Positions 1 through 7,235 of a stretch of DNA of 22,645 nt are shown here, piece after piece. This DNA is from Rhodobacteraceae bacterium UBA3069 (GTDB taxonomy: Bacteria > Pseudomonadota > Alphaproteobacteria > Rhodobacterales > Rhodobacteraceae), in NCBI GenBank assembly GCA_002366795.1, contig DFBX01000107.1:28176-50820 (forward strand). Direction: 5' to 3'. Numbering within the stretch: the first letter of the stretch is position 1; each line of letters opens with the position of its first letter. The notes under the pieces were generated by a model, which saw only the letters and a list, made by a program, of their open reading frames with translations, was not told the origin of the DNA and searched no databases. The position numbers were made by a program, and so were the translations under genes.

Positions 1-75
1 TGGCAGCCCGTAGGGGAATCGAACCCCTCTTTCCAGGTTGAAAACCTGGCGTCCTAACCGATAGACGAACGGGCC
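1..75 (-). tRNA. tRNA-Glu (UUC), copy 1
   Basis: Read on the minus strand this folds as a complete tRNA. The acceptor arm GGCCCGT pairs with ACGGGCT (G-U at the first pair). The anticodon arm is CCAGG-TTTTCAA-CCTGG, giving anticodon TTC for glutamate. The T arm contains GGTTCGATTCC and a 3' CCA is encoded. The gene ends exactly at the window edge. It is base-for-base identical to the copy at 917-991. Confidence 0.96.
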
Positions 76-94
76 ACATATCGTGGTGAGCCGC

Positions 95-123
95 TGTCTA
101 ACTGGGCACAAGCGGCGATGCAA
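95..123 (-). promoter_or_regulatory. sigma70-like promoter of tRNA-Glu copy 1
   Basis: On the minus strand a -35 TTGCAT (118-123) and a -10 TAGACA (95-100) are separated by 17 bp. The -10 lies about 19 nt upstream of the mature tRNA 5' end. The same arrangement precedes copy 2, which supports the call, but no start site is known. Confidence 0.45.
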
Positions 124-221
124 GAGGGATATGTCATATCGGTAAAACTGGTTGCGCCGCGGGGCGATCCGGTGATGCGCACGGCCTATAGGAACGGTGG
201 CCGGGGGTAATGGCGCTGTTG

Positions 222-717
222 TCATGATCCCCGTGCGCGCGGCAGGGTCCAACCGAAGCGGACGCTGGCAAGGCGGATCGCAATGGCCAGAATGACAGCG
301 CCTGTGGCGGCGACGTTTTCCGGTGTGCCGGACCGCAGCGCGATGGCATAAGCGCTTGCCCCGGCCAGGGCGGCAAGGGCATAGACCTCTTCTTTTAGGA
401 CGCGGGGCACCTCTGCCGCCATAATGTCGCGCAGCACGCCGCCACCGATCGCCGTCATCATGCCCAAAAGGACTGCGCCCGGCGCGTCCAGCCCATGATC
501 CAGCGCCTTGTTGCACCTGGCGATGGCAAAGACGCCAAGCCCGACTGCATCCAGCAGCAGGTCACGTATGATACCACCAGCGACCCCTGTGGCCGCCGCC
601 AGAACAAGCGATGCCAAACAGGTCGAGCTTGCGCCTGATGGCGACCATAGCGCCGCTGAGGCCAAAGGCGAACGTACCCATCACGTCCAGCAGCCCGAGG
701 AGAGAGAGCGTTGGCAT
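222..717 (-). pseudogene. decayed TRIC/UPF0126 family membrane protein
   Basis: The minus-strand frame opening with ATG at 717 begins MPTLSLLGLLDVMG..FGLSGAMVAIRRKLDLFG, the usual start of the TRIC/UPF0126 (YicG-like) family of about 200-residue membrane proteins. Near 610 the frame is lost. The rest of the family sequence continues one frame over (VLAAATGVAGGIIRDLL, then LDAVGLGVFAIA, then AIGGGVLRDIMAAEVP) to a stop at 222. At the IIRDLL/LDAVG junction roughly 40 codons that the family normally has, including a transmembrane helix, are missing. The gene therefore carries both a frameshift and an internal deletion and should be non-functional. Family assignment is from recognised motifs; the deletion size is an estimate. 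Confidence 0.8.
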
Positions 718-916
718 CCTGTGTCTCTTGTCTGGTCGCCGGCGAGGAGCGAGGTCCGCGCTAGCGGCATTCTTCTATCGCTGTGGGGATGCGGTCAATA
801 TGTTGGCTGGGGGCGGGGCCCGCGAAAACAGGCGTGCGCCAAGCGGTCATGCGTAATGTGCTTGCGGCGCGTGTGGTGCGCTGGAGGCGCGCCATGGTTT
901 GATTTCTGCGGGAAAA

Positions 917-991
917 TGGCAGCCCGTAGGGGAATCGAACCCCTCTTTCCAGGTTGAAAACCTGGCGTCCTAACCGATAGACGAACGGGCC
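917..991 (-). tRNA. tRNA-Glu (UUC), copy 2
   Basis: Identical over all 75 bases to the tRNA at 1-75: same acceptor arm, TTC anticodon, T arm and encoded CCA. It lies downstream of recJ on the same strand, with about 114 bp between the recJ stop and the tRNA. It has its own promoter-like sequence in that gap. Confidence 0.97.
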
Positions 992-1009
992 GTGCTTGGT
1001 GTGAAGCGG

Positions 1010-1038
1010 CTTTTAGGCAAAGCATGACCCCTTCGCAA
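1010..1038 (-). promoter_or_regulatory. sigma70-like promoter of tRNA-Glu copy 2
   Basis: On the minus strand a -35 TTGCGA (1033-1038) and a -10 TAAAAG (1010-1015) are separated by 17 bp, with the -10 ending 18 nt before the tRNA 5' end. Geometry matches the promoter of the first copy although the spacer sequence differs. Confidence 0.5.
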
Positions 1039-1105
1039 GAGCAAATTTCACCCCTCTTGCAGAAAAATACCCGGCGCGTCGAACCAGGCACCGGAAAGGG
1101 TGATC

Positions 1106-2848
1106 TCAGGTTGCGGGGGCGGCGTCATCAAGGCGCAATTGCACGGATCGGCGGCCGCCCCATTCGTTGATCTCGACCCGTCCGGCAAGATGGAAACGCG
1201 CGCCGCCATGGTTTTGCAAGGCAGGCCCAAGAGGGCCGTCATAGGCACCAAAGCAGATCGCATCCATCTTGGCACCCATTCCGTCGCCGAAGCCGATTTT
1301 CAGATGCGAATCCCCGACGCGGCGGGTGTGCATGATCCGCATGTCCGGTAGCACATAGCGCGGGGCAGGGGCTGAGGCGCCGAAGGGCCCGGCCTGTTCG
1401 ATCTGTTCCACCAGTTCGGGCGTGGCCGCGCCGGGCATCATCAGCCCGTCCAGTCGCAGGTCGGCGGGGCCGCCCGTGCCCGCGCCCTGTTTTGCCAGCA
1501 GTTCCGACAGGCGCGCCATGGCCGGTTCCAGTTGGTCGCGGGCCACGGTCAGGCCGGCGGCCATCTTGTGCCCGCCGCCCTTGATCAGTAGCCCCTCGGC
1601 GGCGAGTTTCTGGATCTGCGCGCCCAGGTCCACGCCGGAAACCGACCGCCCCGAACCCTTGCCGATATCCCCGTCCAGCCCAATCACCACGGCCGGGCGG
1701 TTCGTGGCCTCTTTCAGGCGCGAGGCGACGATGCCGACCACGCCGGGGTGCCAGCCATTGCCCGCCGCCCAGACCAGCGGCGCGTCAAGGCCGCGTTCTT
1801 CGGCCTGTGCCATGGCGGCGGCGCGCACGGCGGTTTCCACCTCGCGCCGTTCGGTGTTCAACTGGTCCAGCCGTTCGGCCATGGATTGCGCTTCGGGCAG
1901 GTTGTCGCTGGATAGCAGGCGCGCGCCCAGATCTGCCTGACCGATGCGGCCACCGGCATTGATGCGCGGGCCAAGCACGAAACCCAAGCTGTAGGACGAG
2001 GGCGCGCGGTCCATCCGCGACACGTCTGACAGGGCCACAAGGCCTGGGCGCTGCCGCCGTGCCATGATCTTCAATCCTTGCCGCACCAATGCGCGATTGA
2101 CCCCGATAAGCGGCGCGACATCGGCCACGGTGGCCAGCGCGACCAAATCAAGAAGGCCAATCAGGTCAGGGCCTTGCACCTTGTCCGCGCGCAGCTGGCG
2201 GTTCGCCTCGACCAGCATCAGGAACACGACGGCGGCGGCGCAAAGATGCGCCAGATCGCCGGATTCGTCCTGCCGGTTGGGGTTCACCACGGCGACGCAG
2301 TCGGGCAGGGTCTCGCCGCCCAGGTGGTGGTCCAGCACGATCACATCCGCACCCTTGGCGGCGGCAATCGGCCCGTGGGACAGCGTGCCGCAATCGACGC
2401 AGATGATCAGGTCATGCCCCTGCGCCAGTTCCGCCATGGCCGCGTCATTGGGCCCGTATCCTTCGTCGATCCGGTCGGGGACGTACAGCGTGGCCTGCCG
2501 CCCCATGGCGCGCAGCCACCAGACCAGCAGCGCGCCGCTTGATCCGCCATCCACATCGTAATCTGCGAAGATCGCAATCTTTTCGCGGGCGTTCACGGCG
2601 GACAGAAAGCGCGCGGCTGCCTTGCCCATATCTTTAAGGGTCAGCGGGTCGGGCAGCAGGTCGCGCAGTTGCGGTTCCAGAAAGCCAGGGACCTCGGCGG
2701 CGTCCACACCGCGCCGCGCCAGCACGGCGCATAAGGGTGCGGGCAGGGCGCATTGCTGCGCCAGGGCCTCGGCCGCGCGTTCGATTTCCACGCCGGGTCC
2801 GACCCAGCGCCGCCCGGTGAGCGAGGATTCAATGCCCAGATAGCTCAT
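1106..2848 (-). CDS. recJ: single-stranded-DNA-specific 5'-3' exonuclease RecJ
   Basis: RecJ degrades single-stranded DNA 5' to 3' in recombinational, mismatch and base-excision repair, in the cytoplasm. The 580-residue product has the DHH phosphoesterase motifs DYDVDG (residues 96-101), VDCGT (151-155) and DHH (173-175). Further motifs are GPRINAGGRIG (about 293-303) and, in the DHHA1 domain, GWHPGVVG (365-372) and GGGHKMAAG (424-432). The length is normal for the family. I chose ATG 2848 because GGAGG sits about 8 nt upstream; the open frame extends further upstream to 2956, but that stretch overlaps hom and does not look like RecJ. It lies 29 bp after the hom stop on the same strand, so it is probably cotranscribed with hom. 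Confidence 0.95.
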   Translation of the reverse strand: MSYLGIESSLTGRRWVGPGVEIERAAEALAQQCALPAPLCAVLARRGVDAAEVPGFLEPQLRDLLPDPLTLKDMGKAAARFLSAVNAREKIAIFADYDVDGGSSGALLVWWLRAMGRQATLYVPDRIDEGYGPNDAAMAELAQGHDLIICVDCGTLSHGPIAAAKGADVIVLDHHLGGETLPDCVAVVNPNRQDESGDLAHLCAAAVVFLMLVEANRQLRADKVQGPDLIGLLDLVALATVADVAPLIGVNRALVRQGLKIMARRQRPGLVALSDVSRMDRAPSSYSLGFVLGPRINAGGRIGQADLGARLLSSDNLPEAQSMAERLDQLNTERREVETAVRAAAMAQAEERGLDAPLVWAAGNGWHPGVVGIVASRLKEATNRPAVVIGLDGDIGKGSGRSVSGVDLGAQIQKLAAEGLLIKGGGHKMAAGLTVARDQLEPAMARLSELLAKQGAGTGGPADLRLDGLMMPGAATPELVEQIEQAGPFGASAPAPRYVLPDMRIMHTRRVGDSHLKIGFGDGMGAKMDAICFGAYDGPLGPALQNHGGARFHLAGRVEINEWGGRRSVQLRLDDAAPAT

Positions 2849-2877
2849 GTGGCTTGCCTCCGCGGGGTCAGGCACCC

Positions 2878-4164
2878 TTAGACGCTTTCGATGCGTAGGG
2901 CCACGGGCGGTTCGATCACCACGGGCAGGGCATTGAGTTTGTCCAGCGCGCTGCACAGGTCGGCGCGGGTGGTTTTATGGGTGACGATCAGCACCGGCGC
3001 ATTGCCATTTTCGTGGTCATACTGGCGCATCCGGTGGATTGAGACGCCCGCATCGCCAAGCGCCGCCGTGACCTTGGCCAGCGCACCGGGGCGGTCATCC
3101 AGCCCCATGCGCAGGTAATAGGGTGCGGGGGTGGCGGAAACAGCGGGTTTGGCAGCGACCAGCGTGTCGGCGGGCTGGCCGAACACCGGCAGGCGGATGC
3201 CGCGGGCGATGTCGCAGACATCACCCATCACGGCCGATGCGGTCGGGCCTTCGCCCGCGCCCGCGCCGCGCAGCACGATCTGTCCGACGGCGTGGCCTTC
3301 GACCACGACCATGTTGGTGCCGCCTTCAAGCTGGCCCAGCGGGGAATGTTCGGGGACAAGGCAGGGCGACATACGCTGTTCCAGCCCGCGGCCGGTCATC
3401 TGCGCCACGCCCAGCAGTTTGATGCGATAGCCCATGTCGGCGGCCTGTCGGATGTCCTCGATCTGGATACGGCCGATGCCTTCCAGTTCGACCCCAGCGA
3501 AATCGACGCGGGTGCCAAAGGCGATCGAGGACAGGATTGCCAGCTTGTGACCGGCGTCGATGCCGCCGACGTCCAGTTCGGGGTCGGCCTCCAGATAGCC
3601 CAGACCGTTCGCCTCGTCGAAGACCTGTTCATAGGTCAGGCCCGTGCTTTGCATCCGGGTCAGGATGTAGTTGCACGACCCGTTCATCACGCCCATGACG
3701 CGGGTGATTTCATTGGCGGCCAGGCCTTCGGTCAGGGATTTGATGATCGGGATGCCGCCGGCGACGGCGGCCTCGTAGCGGATCACGCGGCCGTTCGCCT
3801 CGGCGAGTTCGGCCAGTTCCTGCCCGTGCATGGCCAGCAGCGCCTTGTTGGCGGTGACCACATCCTTGCCTGCCTTCAGTGCGGCCTCGGTCGCGGCCTT
3901 GGCCGGCCCGTCCGAGCCGCCCATGAGTTCCACGAACACGTCCACGTCATCGCGGGTGGCCAGTGCAACGGGGTCGTCTTCCCAGGCGTAGCCGGACAGG
4001 GGCACGCCCCGGTCCTTGCTTTTGTTGCGGGCCGATACGGCGCTGACCGTGATGTCACGCCCGGTGCGGGCCGACAGCAGTTTCGCCTGCTGGCGGATGA
4101 TGCGCAGAACGCCGACACCAACGGTGCCCAATCCGGCAATGCCAAGGCGCAGGGGGTGGGTCAT
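2878..4164 (-). CDS. hom: homoserine dehydrogenase
   Basis: Reduces aspartate semialdehyde to homoserine with NAD(P)H, the branch point to threonine, methionine and isoleucine. The 428-residue product starts with a Rossmann fold (GLGTVGVGVL, residues 11-20). It carries the substrate and catalytic-domain blocks GGIPIIKSL, GVMNGSCNYILT and EADPELDVGGIDAGHKLAIL. It ends in an ACT-type regulatory domain (about residue 350 onward, with DDRPGALAKV), which in this family mediates feedback control by threonine. Length and domain order are normal for a monofunctional enzyme. A GGAGG lies about 7 nt before ATG 4164. recJ follows 29 bp downstream on the same strand. Confidence 0.96.
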   Translation of the reverse strand: MTHPLRLGIAGLGTVGVGVLRIIRQQAKLLSARTGRDITVSAVSARNKSKDRGVPLSGYAWEDDPVALATRDDVDVFVELMGGSDGPAKAATEAALKAGKDVVTANKALLAMHGQELAELAEANGRVIRYEAAVAGGIPIIKSLTEGLAANEITRVMGVMNGSCNYILTRMQSTGLTYEQVFDEANGLGYLEADPELDVGGIDAGHKLAILSSIAFGTRVDFAGVELEGIGRIQIEDIRQAADMGYRIKLLGVAQMTGRGLEQRMSPCLVPEHSPLGQLEGGTNMVVVEGHAVGQIVLRGAGAGEGPTASAVMGDVCDIARGIRLPVFGQPADTLVAAKPAVSATPAPYYLRMGLDDRPGALAKVTAALGDAGVSIHRMRQYDHENGNAPVLIVTHKTTRADLCSALDKLNALPVVIEPPVALRIESV

Positions 4165-4306
4165 CGGGGCCTCCGTTCGGGTCTGTTGGAATAGGTCTGG
4201 CGCGGGGTTTAGCGATATTGGCGCGGGGGCGCAACGCGGCTTTGCGGCGCGGGGGGGGGCGGGGGCGGTGCGAAACCTGCGCGAGAGGCGGAAATAGCGG
4301 GCGGGT

Positions 4307-4642
4307 TTACTGCGCGGCGTCGTCCAGCGGGGCGGTGTTCACGCCGCTGTCCATGCGCCGCCTTGTGCCGCCATCGACCACCCCGCCGCGCAGGCGGGCG
4401 GCGCGGGCGCGCAGGGCGGCGACGCGCCCTTGCAGGGCGGGGGCGGTGCCTTCCTTGATCTGCTGTGCCTGTTCGGTGCCTGCCAGCAGTGGCGCGATCG
4501 GGACCAGCGCCGGATAGGGCGCGGATCTGGCCGCCGGGGTCAGGTTGTCATCCAGATCGGGAATATCGGCGCAGCCCGCCAGCAGCAGCGGCCCCGCGCA
4601 AAGCAGGGTGCAGGTCAGGCAAAGGGGCAGGGGCAGGCGCAT
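4307..4642 (-). CDS. small putative lipoprotein, function unknown
   Basis: The 111-residue product begins MRLPLPLCLTCTLLC, continues with a hydrophobic stretch and has a lipobox LLAGC at about residues 19-23, so it is predicted to be lipidated after signal peptidase II cleavage. The mature part is Pro/Ala/Asp rich, then an Ala/Arg-rich likely helical segment (GRVAALRARAARLRGG). I chose ATG 4642 because GGAG precedes it by 6 nt and the signal peptide begins there; an upstream extension to 4705 has no such support. It resembles short uncharacterised lipoproteins of Rhodobacterales, but I do not recognise a named family. It lies 142 bp upstream of hom on the same strand, with a very G-rich gap between. 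Confidence 0.75.
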   Translation of the reverse strand: MRLPLPLCLTCTLLCAGPLLLAGCADIPDLDDNLTPAARSAPYPALVPIAPLLAGTEQAQQIKEGTAPALQGRVAALRARAARLRGGVVDGGTRRRMDSGVNTAPLDDAAQ

Positions 4643-4741
4643 GAACGCTCCGGCAGGATCAGGCTGGCGATACGCCTTGTTGCCCCAGCGGGGACGCTTG
4701 TGCAAGGGGGGGGCGGTTCGGCCTGCGGATCGGCGCTTGAT

Positions 4742-4757
4742 CTGAACGCCCGTTCAG
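4742..4757. promoter_or_regulatory. palindromic operator upstream of TetR-family gene
   Basis: CTGAACG-CC-CGTTCAG is a perfect 7+2+7 inverted repeat ending 15 bp before the ATG of the TetR-family regulator at 4773. Size, symmetry and position fit an autoregulatory TetR-family operator. Binding is inferred, not shown. It also lies about 100 bp upstream of the divergent lipoprotein gene at 4642. Confidence 0.6.
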
Positions 4758-4772
4758 TTAAACCTGTCAGCC

Positions 4773-5360
4773 ATGGCACGCACGCAAGGTTCCCATTCCG
4801 AAATCACCGGCCCAAGGGTCGAAGCCGCGGCGCTGCGCCTGTTCGCACGGCACGGCTTTGCCGCCGTATCCATGCGCCAGATCGCGGGCGAGGTCGGTTT
4901 GCAGGCTGGGGCGCTGTATAATTACACCCCCGACAAGCAATCACTGCTGTTCGGCCTGATGAAGGGCCATATGGACAGCCTGCTGGATGCGCGGGCGCAG
5001 GCGGACAAGGGGGGCGACCCGGTGGCGCGGCTGGAGCATTTCACCCGCTTCCACATCCGGTTCCATCTGGAACGGCCCGATGCGGTGTTCATTTCCTATA
5101 TGGAGCTGCGCAACCTGACGCCCGAAAATTTCGAGGTAATCGAGGGGCTTAGACGCCGCTATGAGGACGAGCTGGAGGGCATTCTGCGCGAGGGTGCGGC
5201 GGCGGGGCTGTTTGACGTGGCCGACACCAAGGTCGCGACGCTGGCGGTGATCGCCATGCTGACCGGCGTGACCACTTGGTACCGGCAAGAGGGGCGGCTG
5301 ACCGTGCCCGAGGTCGAAACCATCTATTGGGACATGGTGCGCAAGGCGGTCGCGGCCTGA
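4773..5360 (+). CDS. TetR/AcrR-family transcriptional regulator
   Basis: The 195-residue protein has a TetR N-terminal helix-turn-helix (about residues 12-60: AALRLFARHGFAAVSMRQIAGEVGLQAGALYNY, then the typical DKQSLL). An all-helical ligand-binding domain follows and begins a conserved-looking block HFTRFHIRFHLERPDAVFISYMELRNL. That block is reminiscent of KstR2-like or acyl-CoA-responsive members, so a fatty-acid or CoA-thioester ligand is possible but not established. A perfect palindrome sits just upstream (4742-4757), suggesting self-repression. No obvious metabolic target gene is adjacent; the next gene is a small membrane protein 64 bp downstream. Confidence 0.92.
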   Translation: MARTQGSHSEITGPRVEAAALRLFARHGFAAVSMRQIAGEVGLQAGALYNYTPDKQSLLFGLMKGHMDSLLDARAQADKGGDPVARLEHFTRFHIRFHLERPDAVFISYMELRNLTPENFEVIEGLRRRYEDELEGILREGAAAGLFDVADTKVATLAVIAMLTGVTTWYRQEGRLTVPEVETIYWDMVRKAVAA

Positions 5361-5424
5361 GGGTGCGGGCCTTGTATTTACACCCGATCCGGTGCAGGTC
5401 AATCCCAAGCAAGGGAGATGCGCA

Positions 5425-5952
5425 ATGAGCAATGAAATCGGCACAGGGCAGGATATGGACACCGGCATCGGCATGGCCGCGCGCCCCGATGGCACCCTGT
5501 TCGAATTGAAAGCCGCCCCCGCGCGGCGCTATTTCGCGCTGTTCATCCTGTATTTACTGGGCGCTTTGCTATGCGTTCTGGCATGGAACAGCGACGCGGC
5601 GGCCATGAGCTGGCGCGCCGTGCTGTTCATCGTGGGGCTGGCGGTGTTCGTGCTGGCGGGCAGGCTGGGGCAAGCCACCAAGGGCCGGCTGCTGCTGACC
5701 GAAGAGGCGCTGACCGACGAGACCGGCTGCGTCGTGGCGACGCTGGCCGATATCACGTCGGTGGATCGGGGCGCATTGGCGGTGAAACCGTCGAACGGGT
5801 TTACCCTGCGCCTGCGCAACAGAACCACCCGCCGCTGGGCACCGGGCCTGTTCTGGGCCAATGGCAAGCGCGTCGGCGTCGGCGGTGTGACCGAGGCGGG
5901 CGCGGGCAAGGCCATGGCCGAGATGATCCAGGTACGGATCATCAAGGACTGA
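5425..5952 (+). CDS. two-TM membrane protein, function unknown
   Basis: A 175-residue product. After a polar N-terminus it has two adjacent hydrophobic segments (around residues 37-56 and 62-80: FALFILYLLGALLCVLAW and AVLFIVGLAVFVLAG). A soluble C-terminal domain of about 90 residues follows (LLTEEALTDETGCVVATL..ITSVDRG), whose beta-rich pattern recalls bacterial PH-like domains. ATG 5425 is preceded by AGGGAG; the open frame extends to 5392 without a ribosome site. It follows the TetR-family gene by 64 bp in the same direction and is closed by the terminator at 5990-6021. I do not recognise a named family. Confidence 0.75.
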   Translation: MSNEIGTGQDMDTGIGMAARPDGTLFELKAAPARRYFALFILYLLGALLCVLAWNSDAAAMSWRAVLFIVGLAVFVLAGRLGQATKGRLLLTEEALTDETGCVVATLADITSVDRGALAVKPSNGFTLRLRNRTTRRWAPGLFWANGKRVGVGGVTEAGAGKAMAEMIQVRIIKD

Positions 5953-5989
5953 CACCTGCCGCAAGGCTGCAGTGCATGAAAATAGATGC

Positions 5990-6021
5990 AAAAAAGGCCG
6001 GGCACTGTGCCCGGCCTTTTT
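5990..6021. terminator. bidirectional Rho-independent terminator
   Basis: GGCCGGGCAC and GTGCCCGGCC form a 10-bp perfect G+C-rich stem, preceded by A6 and followed by T5, so it can terminate in both directions. It sits between the convergent ends of the membrane-protein gene (stop 5952) and the TadE-like gene (stop 6047). Confidence 0.93.
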
Positions 6022-6046
6022 CGTATTATGTGCCGCTTTGGCGCGA

Positions 6047-6661
6047 TCACGCCGAGGGATCGTCGCTCCAGACCACCTGCGGTGCGAAACGCGGGCGGGT
6101 AAAGACGTAGTGATAGAACGTCTGCTGCGGGAACACGTCCTTGAAGCTGTCGTACTTGGTCCAGGTTTCGACCAGGATCATACGTTCGTTATGCACCATC
6201 ACCGGCAACTTGGCGGCCAGGTTCTTGACGTCGGTGTTGCTGAGTTCCGGCTTGGAACCGCGCACCTTGGACCAGTCACGCTTGTAGATCTGGTTGGCCC
6301 CGTCCCAGCGCACGACGGTGATCCGCATATCGGCAGATCCTTCGTTCTTTGCCAGGAAGTTGAACAGGCCAAGCGCGCCGTCCAGGTAATCATCGTTGAT
6401 GAAATCCGTCTCGCGAGAGATCAGATCGGACACCGTGTAGGCGGCCTTCATGTTGATCCCAGAGGCGCGGAAGCCGTCGAAGAAGGCGAAGGAGGACAGA
6501 ACCGCTGCGGCCAGCATGGGCGCGATCACGGCAGCCTCGACCGCCATCACGCCGGTTTCGTCTTCGCGAAAGCGGGACATGCGGGATGCAAGGGCTGTCC
6601 GTGCGCGGCGCAGCGGGCCGTTGTCCGGCGCGGATGCGGGGGCTTTGGTCGGGGTCATCAT
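6047..6661 (-). CDS. TadE-like pilus assembly (pseudopilin) protein
   Basis: A 204-residue protein. A short basic cytoplasmic lead is followed by the TadE-type segment (about residues 30-60): RFREDETGVMAVEAAVIAPMLAAAVLSSFAFFDGF, with the conserved Glu in VEAA and one hydrophobic helix. The extracytoplasmic C-terminal part (DLISRETDFI..WDGANQIYKRDW) ends in an aromatic-rich tail. TadE proteins are minor pseudopilins of Flp (tight adherence) pili. Two ATGs are adjacent (6661 and 6658); GAGGAG lies 7 nt before the first. The start is 11 bp after the stop of the second TadE-like gene, so the two are cotranscribed. It is the last gene before the terminator. Confidence 0.85.
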   Translation of the reverse strand: MMTPTKAPASAPDNGPLRRARTALASRMSRFREDETGVMAVEAAVIAPMLAAAVLSSFAFFDGFRASGINMKAAYTVSDLISRETDFINDDYLDGALGLFNFLAKNEGSADMRITVVRWDGANQIYKRDWSKVRGSKPELSNTDVKNLAAKLPVMVHNERMILVETWTKYDSFKDVFPQQTFYHYVFTRPRFAPQVVWSDDPSA

Positions 6662-6672
6662 ACTCGATCTCC

Positions 6673-7227
6673 TCAACGGGGTTCCTGGACGAAGGCGGAA
6701 GAAGCCACCATGCGGCTGTAACCGGAACTGTCGCCATTTTCCTGCATGATCTTGGCCATATCGGTCCAGGGCAGGACAGGTTTGTATTTCAGGCAGGCAC
6801 GCAGGATCATCAGCTGGTTGTCGCCGCCATTCTGGAAGGCACGCACGGGGTTGCTTTCCTCGGCATGGTCGATGCAATTCACATCGGTCGGCGGGGCGAC
6901 CCAGTTGCGCAGATCGCCGCGGACCATTTCCAGTTGAAGGTTCTGGTCGCATTCCTTTGTAATGGCCATCCGGTTGCAGATCGCATCCTTGATGTCATCG
7001 TGCTGAAAGTTCGCGCCGGTGCCAAGGCGGATGTCGCGGACGGTCATGTCCAGCGCGCGTTCCAGTTCGGTGTTCTTCAGTGTGCTAAGGCCCACCTCGA
7101 CCCCCCAGAAGAGGAAGAAGAAGTAGAAGGGCAGCACGGTGATGAATTCCACCGTTTGCGATCCGTCCTGTTCGGCACGAAACCGGGCGATGCGCTGTTT
7201 GATCTTGGAGAACATGGAATGTGTCAT
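6673..7227 (-). CDS. TadE-like pilus assembly (pseudopilin) protein
   Basis: A 184-residue protein with the TadE N-terminal pattern: IARFRAEQDGSQTVEFITVLPFYFFFLFWGVEVGL (about residues 14-48), including the conserved Glu of TVEF and one Phe-rich membrane helix. It then has ALDMTVRDIRLGTG and a Cys-containing extracytoplasmic domain. ATG 7227 has GAGG 6 nt upstream and lies 8 bp past the TadG-like stop; a GTG at 7239 overlapping that stop is possible but has no ribosome site. It is the middle gene of a three-gene pilus operon. Confidence 0.86.
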   Translation of the reverse strand: MTHSMFSKIKQRIARFRAEQDGSQTVEFITVLPFYFFFLFWGVEVGLSTLKNTELERALDMTVRDIRLGTGANFQHDDIKDAICNRMAITKECDQNLQLEMVRGDLRNWVAPPTDVNCIDHAEESNPVRAFQNGGDNQLMILRACLKYKPVLPWTDMAKIMQENGDSSGYSRMVASSAFVQEPR

Positions 7228-7235
7228 GTCAGTCC

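Noticed and set aside
128..140. Palindrome GATATG-T-CATATC upstream of tRNA copy 1
   Set aside because: Short, A+T-only arms, just upstream of the -35 and not present at copy 2; chance cannot be excluded.
3292..4194. A 300-codon open frame on the plus strand across hom
   Set aside because: Shadow of hom; Gly/His/Gln-rich translation with no motif.
4248..4266. Very G-rich run between the lipoprotein gene and hom, as a possible G-quadruplex regulator
   Set aside because: G runs recur in several gaps of this G+C-rich genome (for example 4706-4712 and 21877-21884); nothing else supports function.
6662..6952. N-terminal extension of the last TadE-like gene
   Set aside because: It overlaps the preceding TadE-like gene in another frame and has no membrane or pilin signature; ATG 6661 has GAGGAG.
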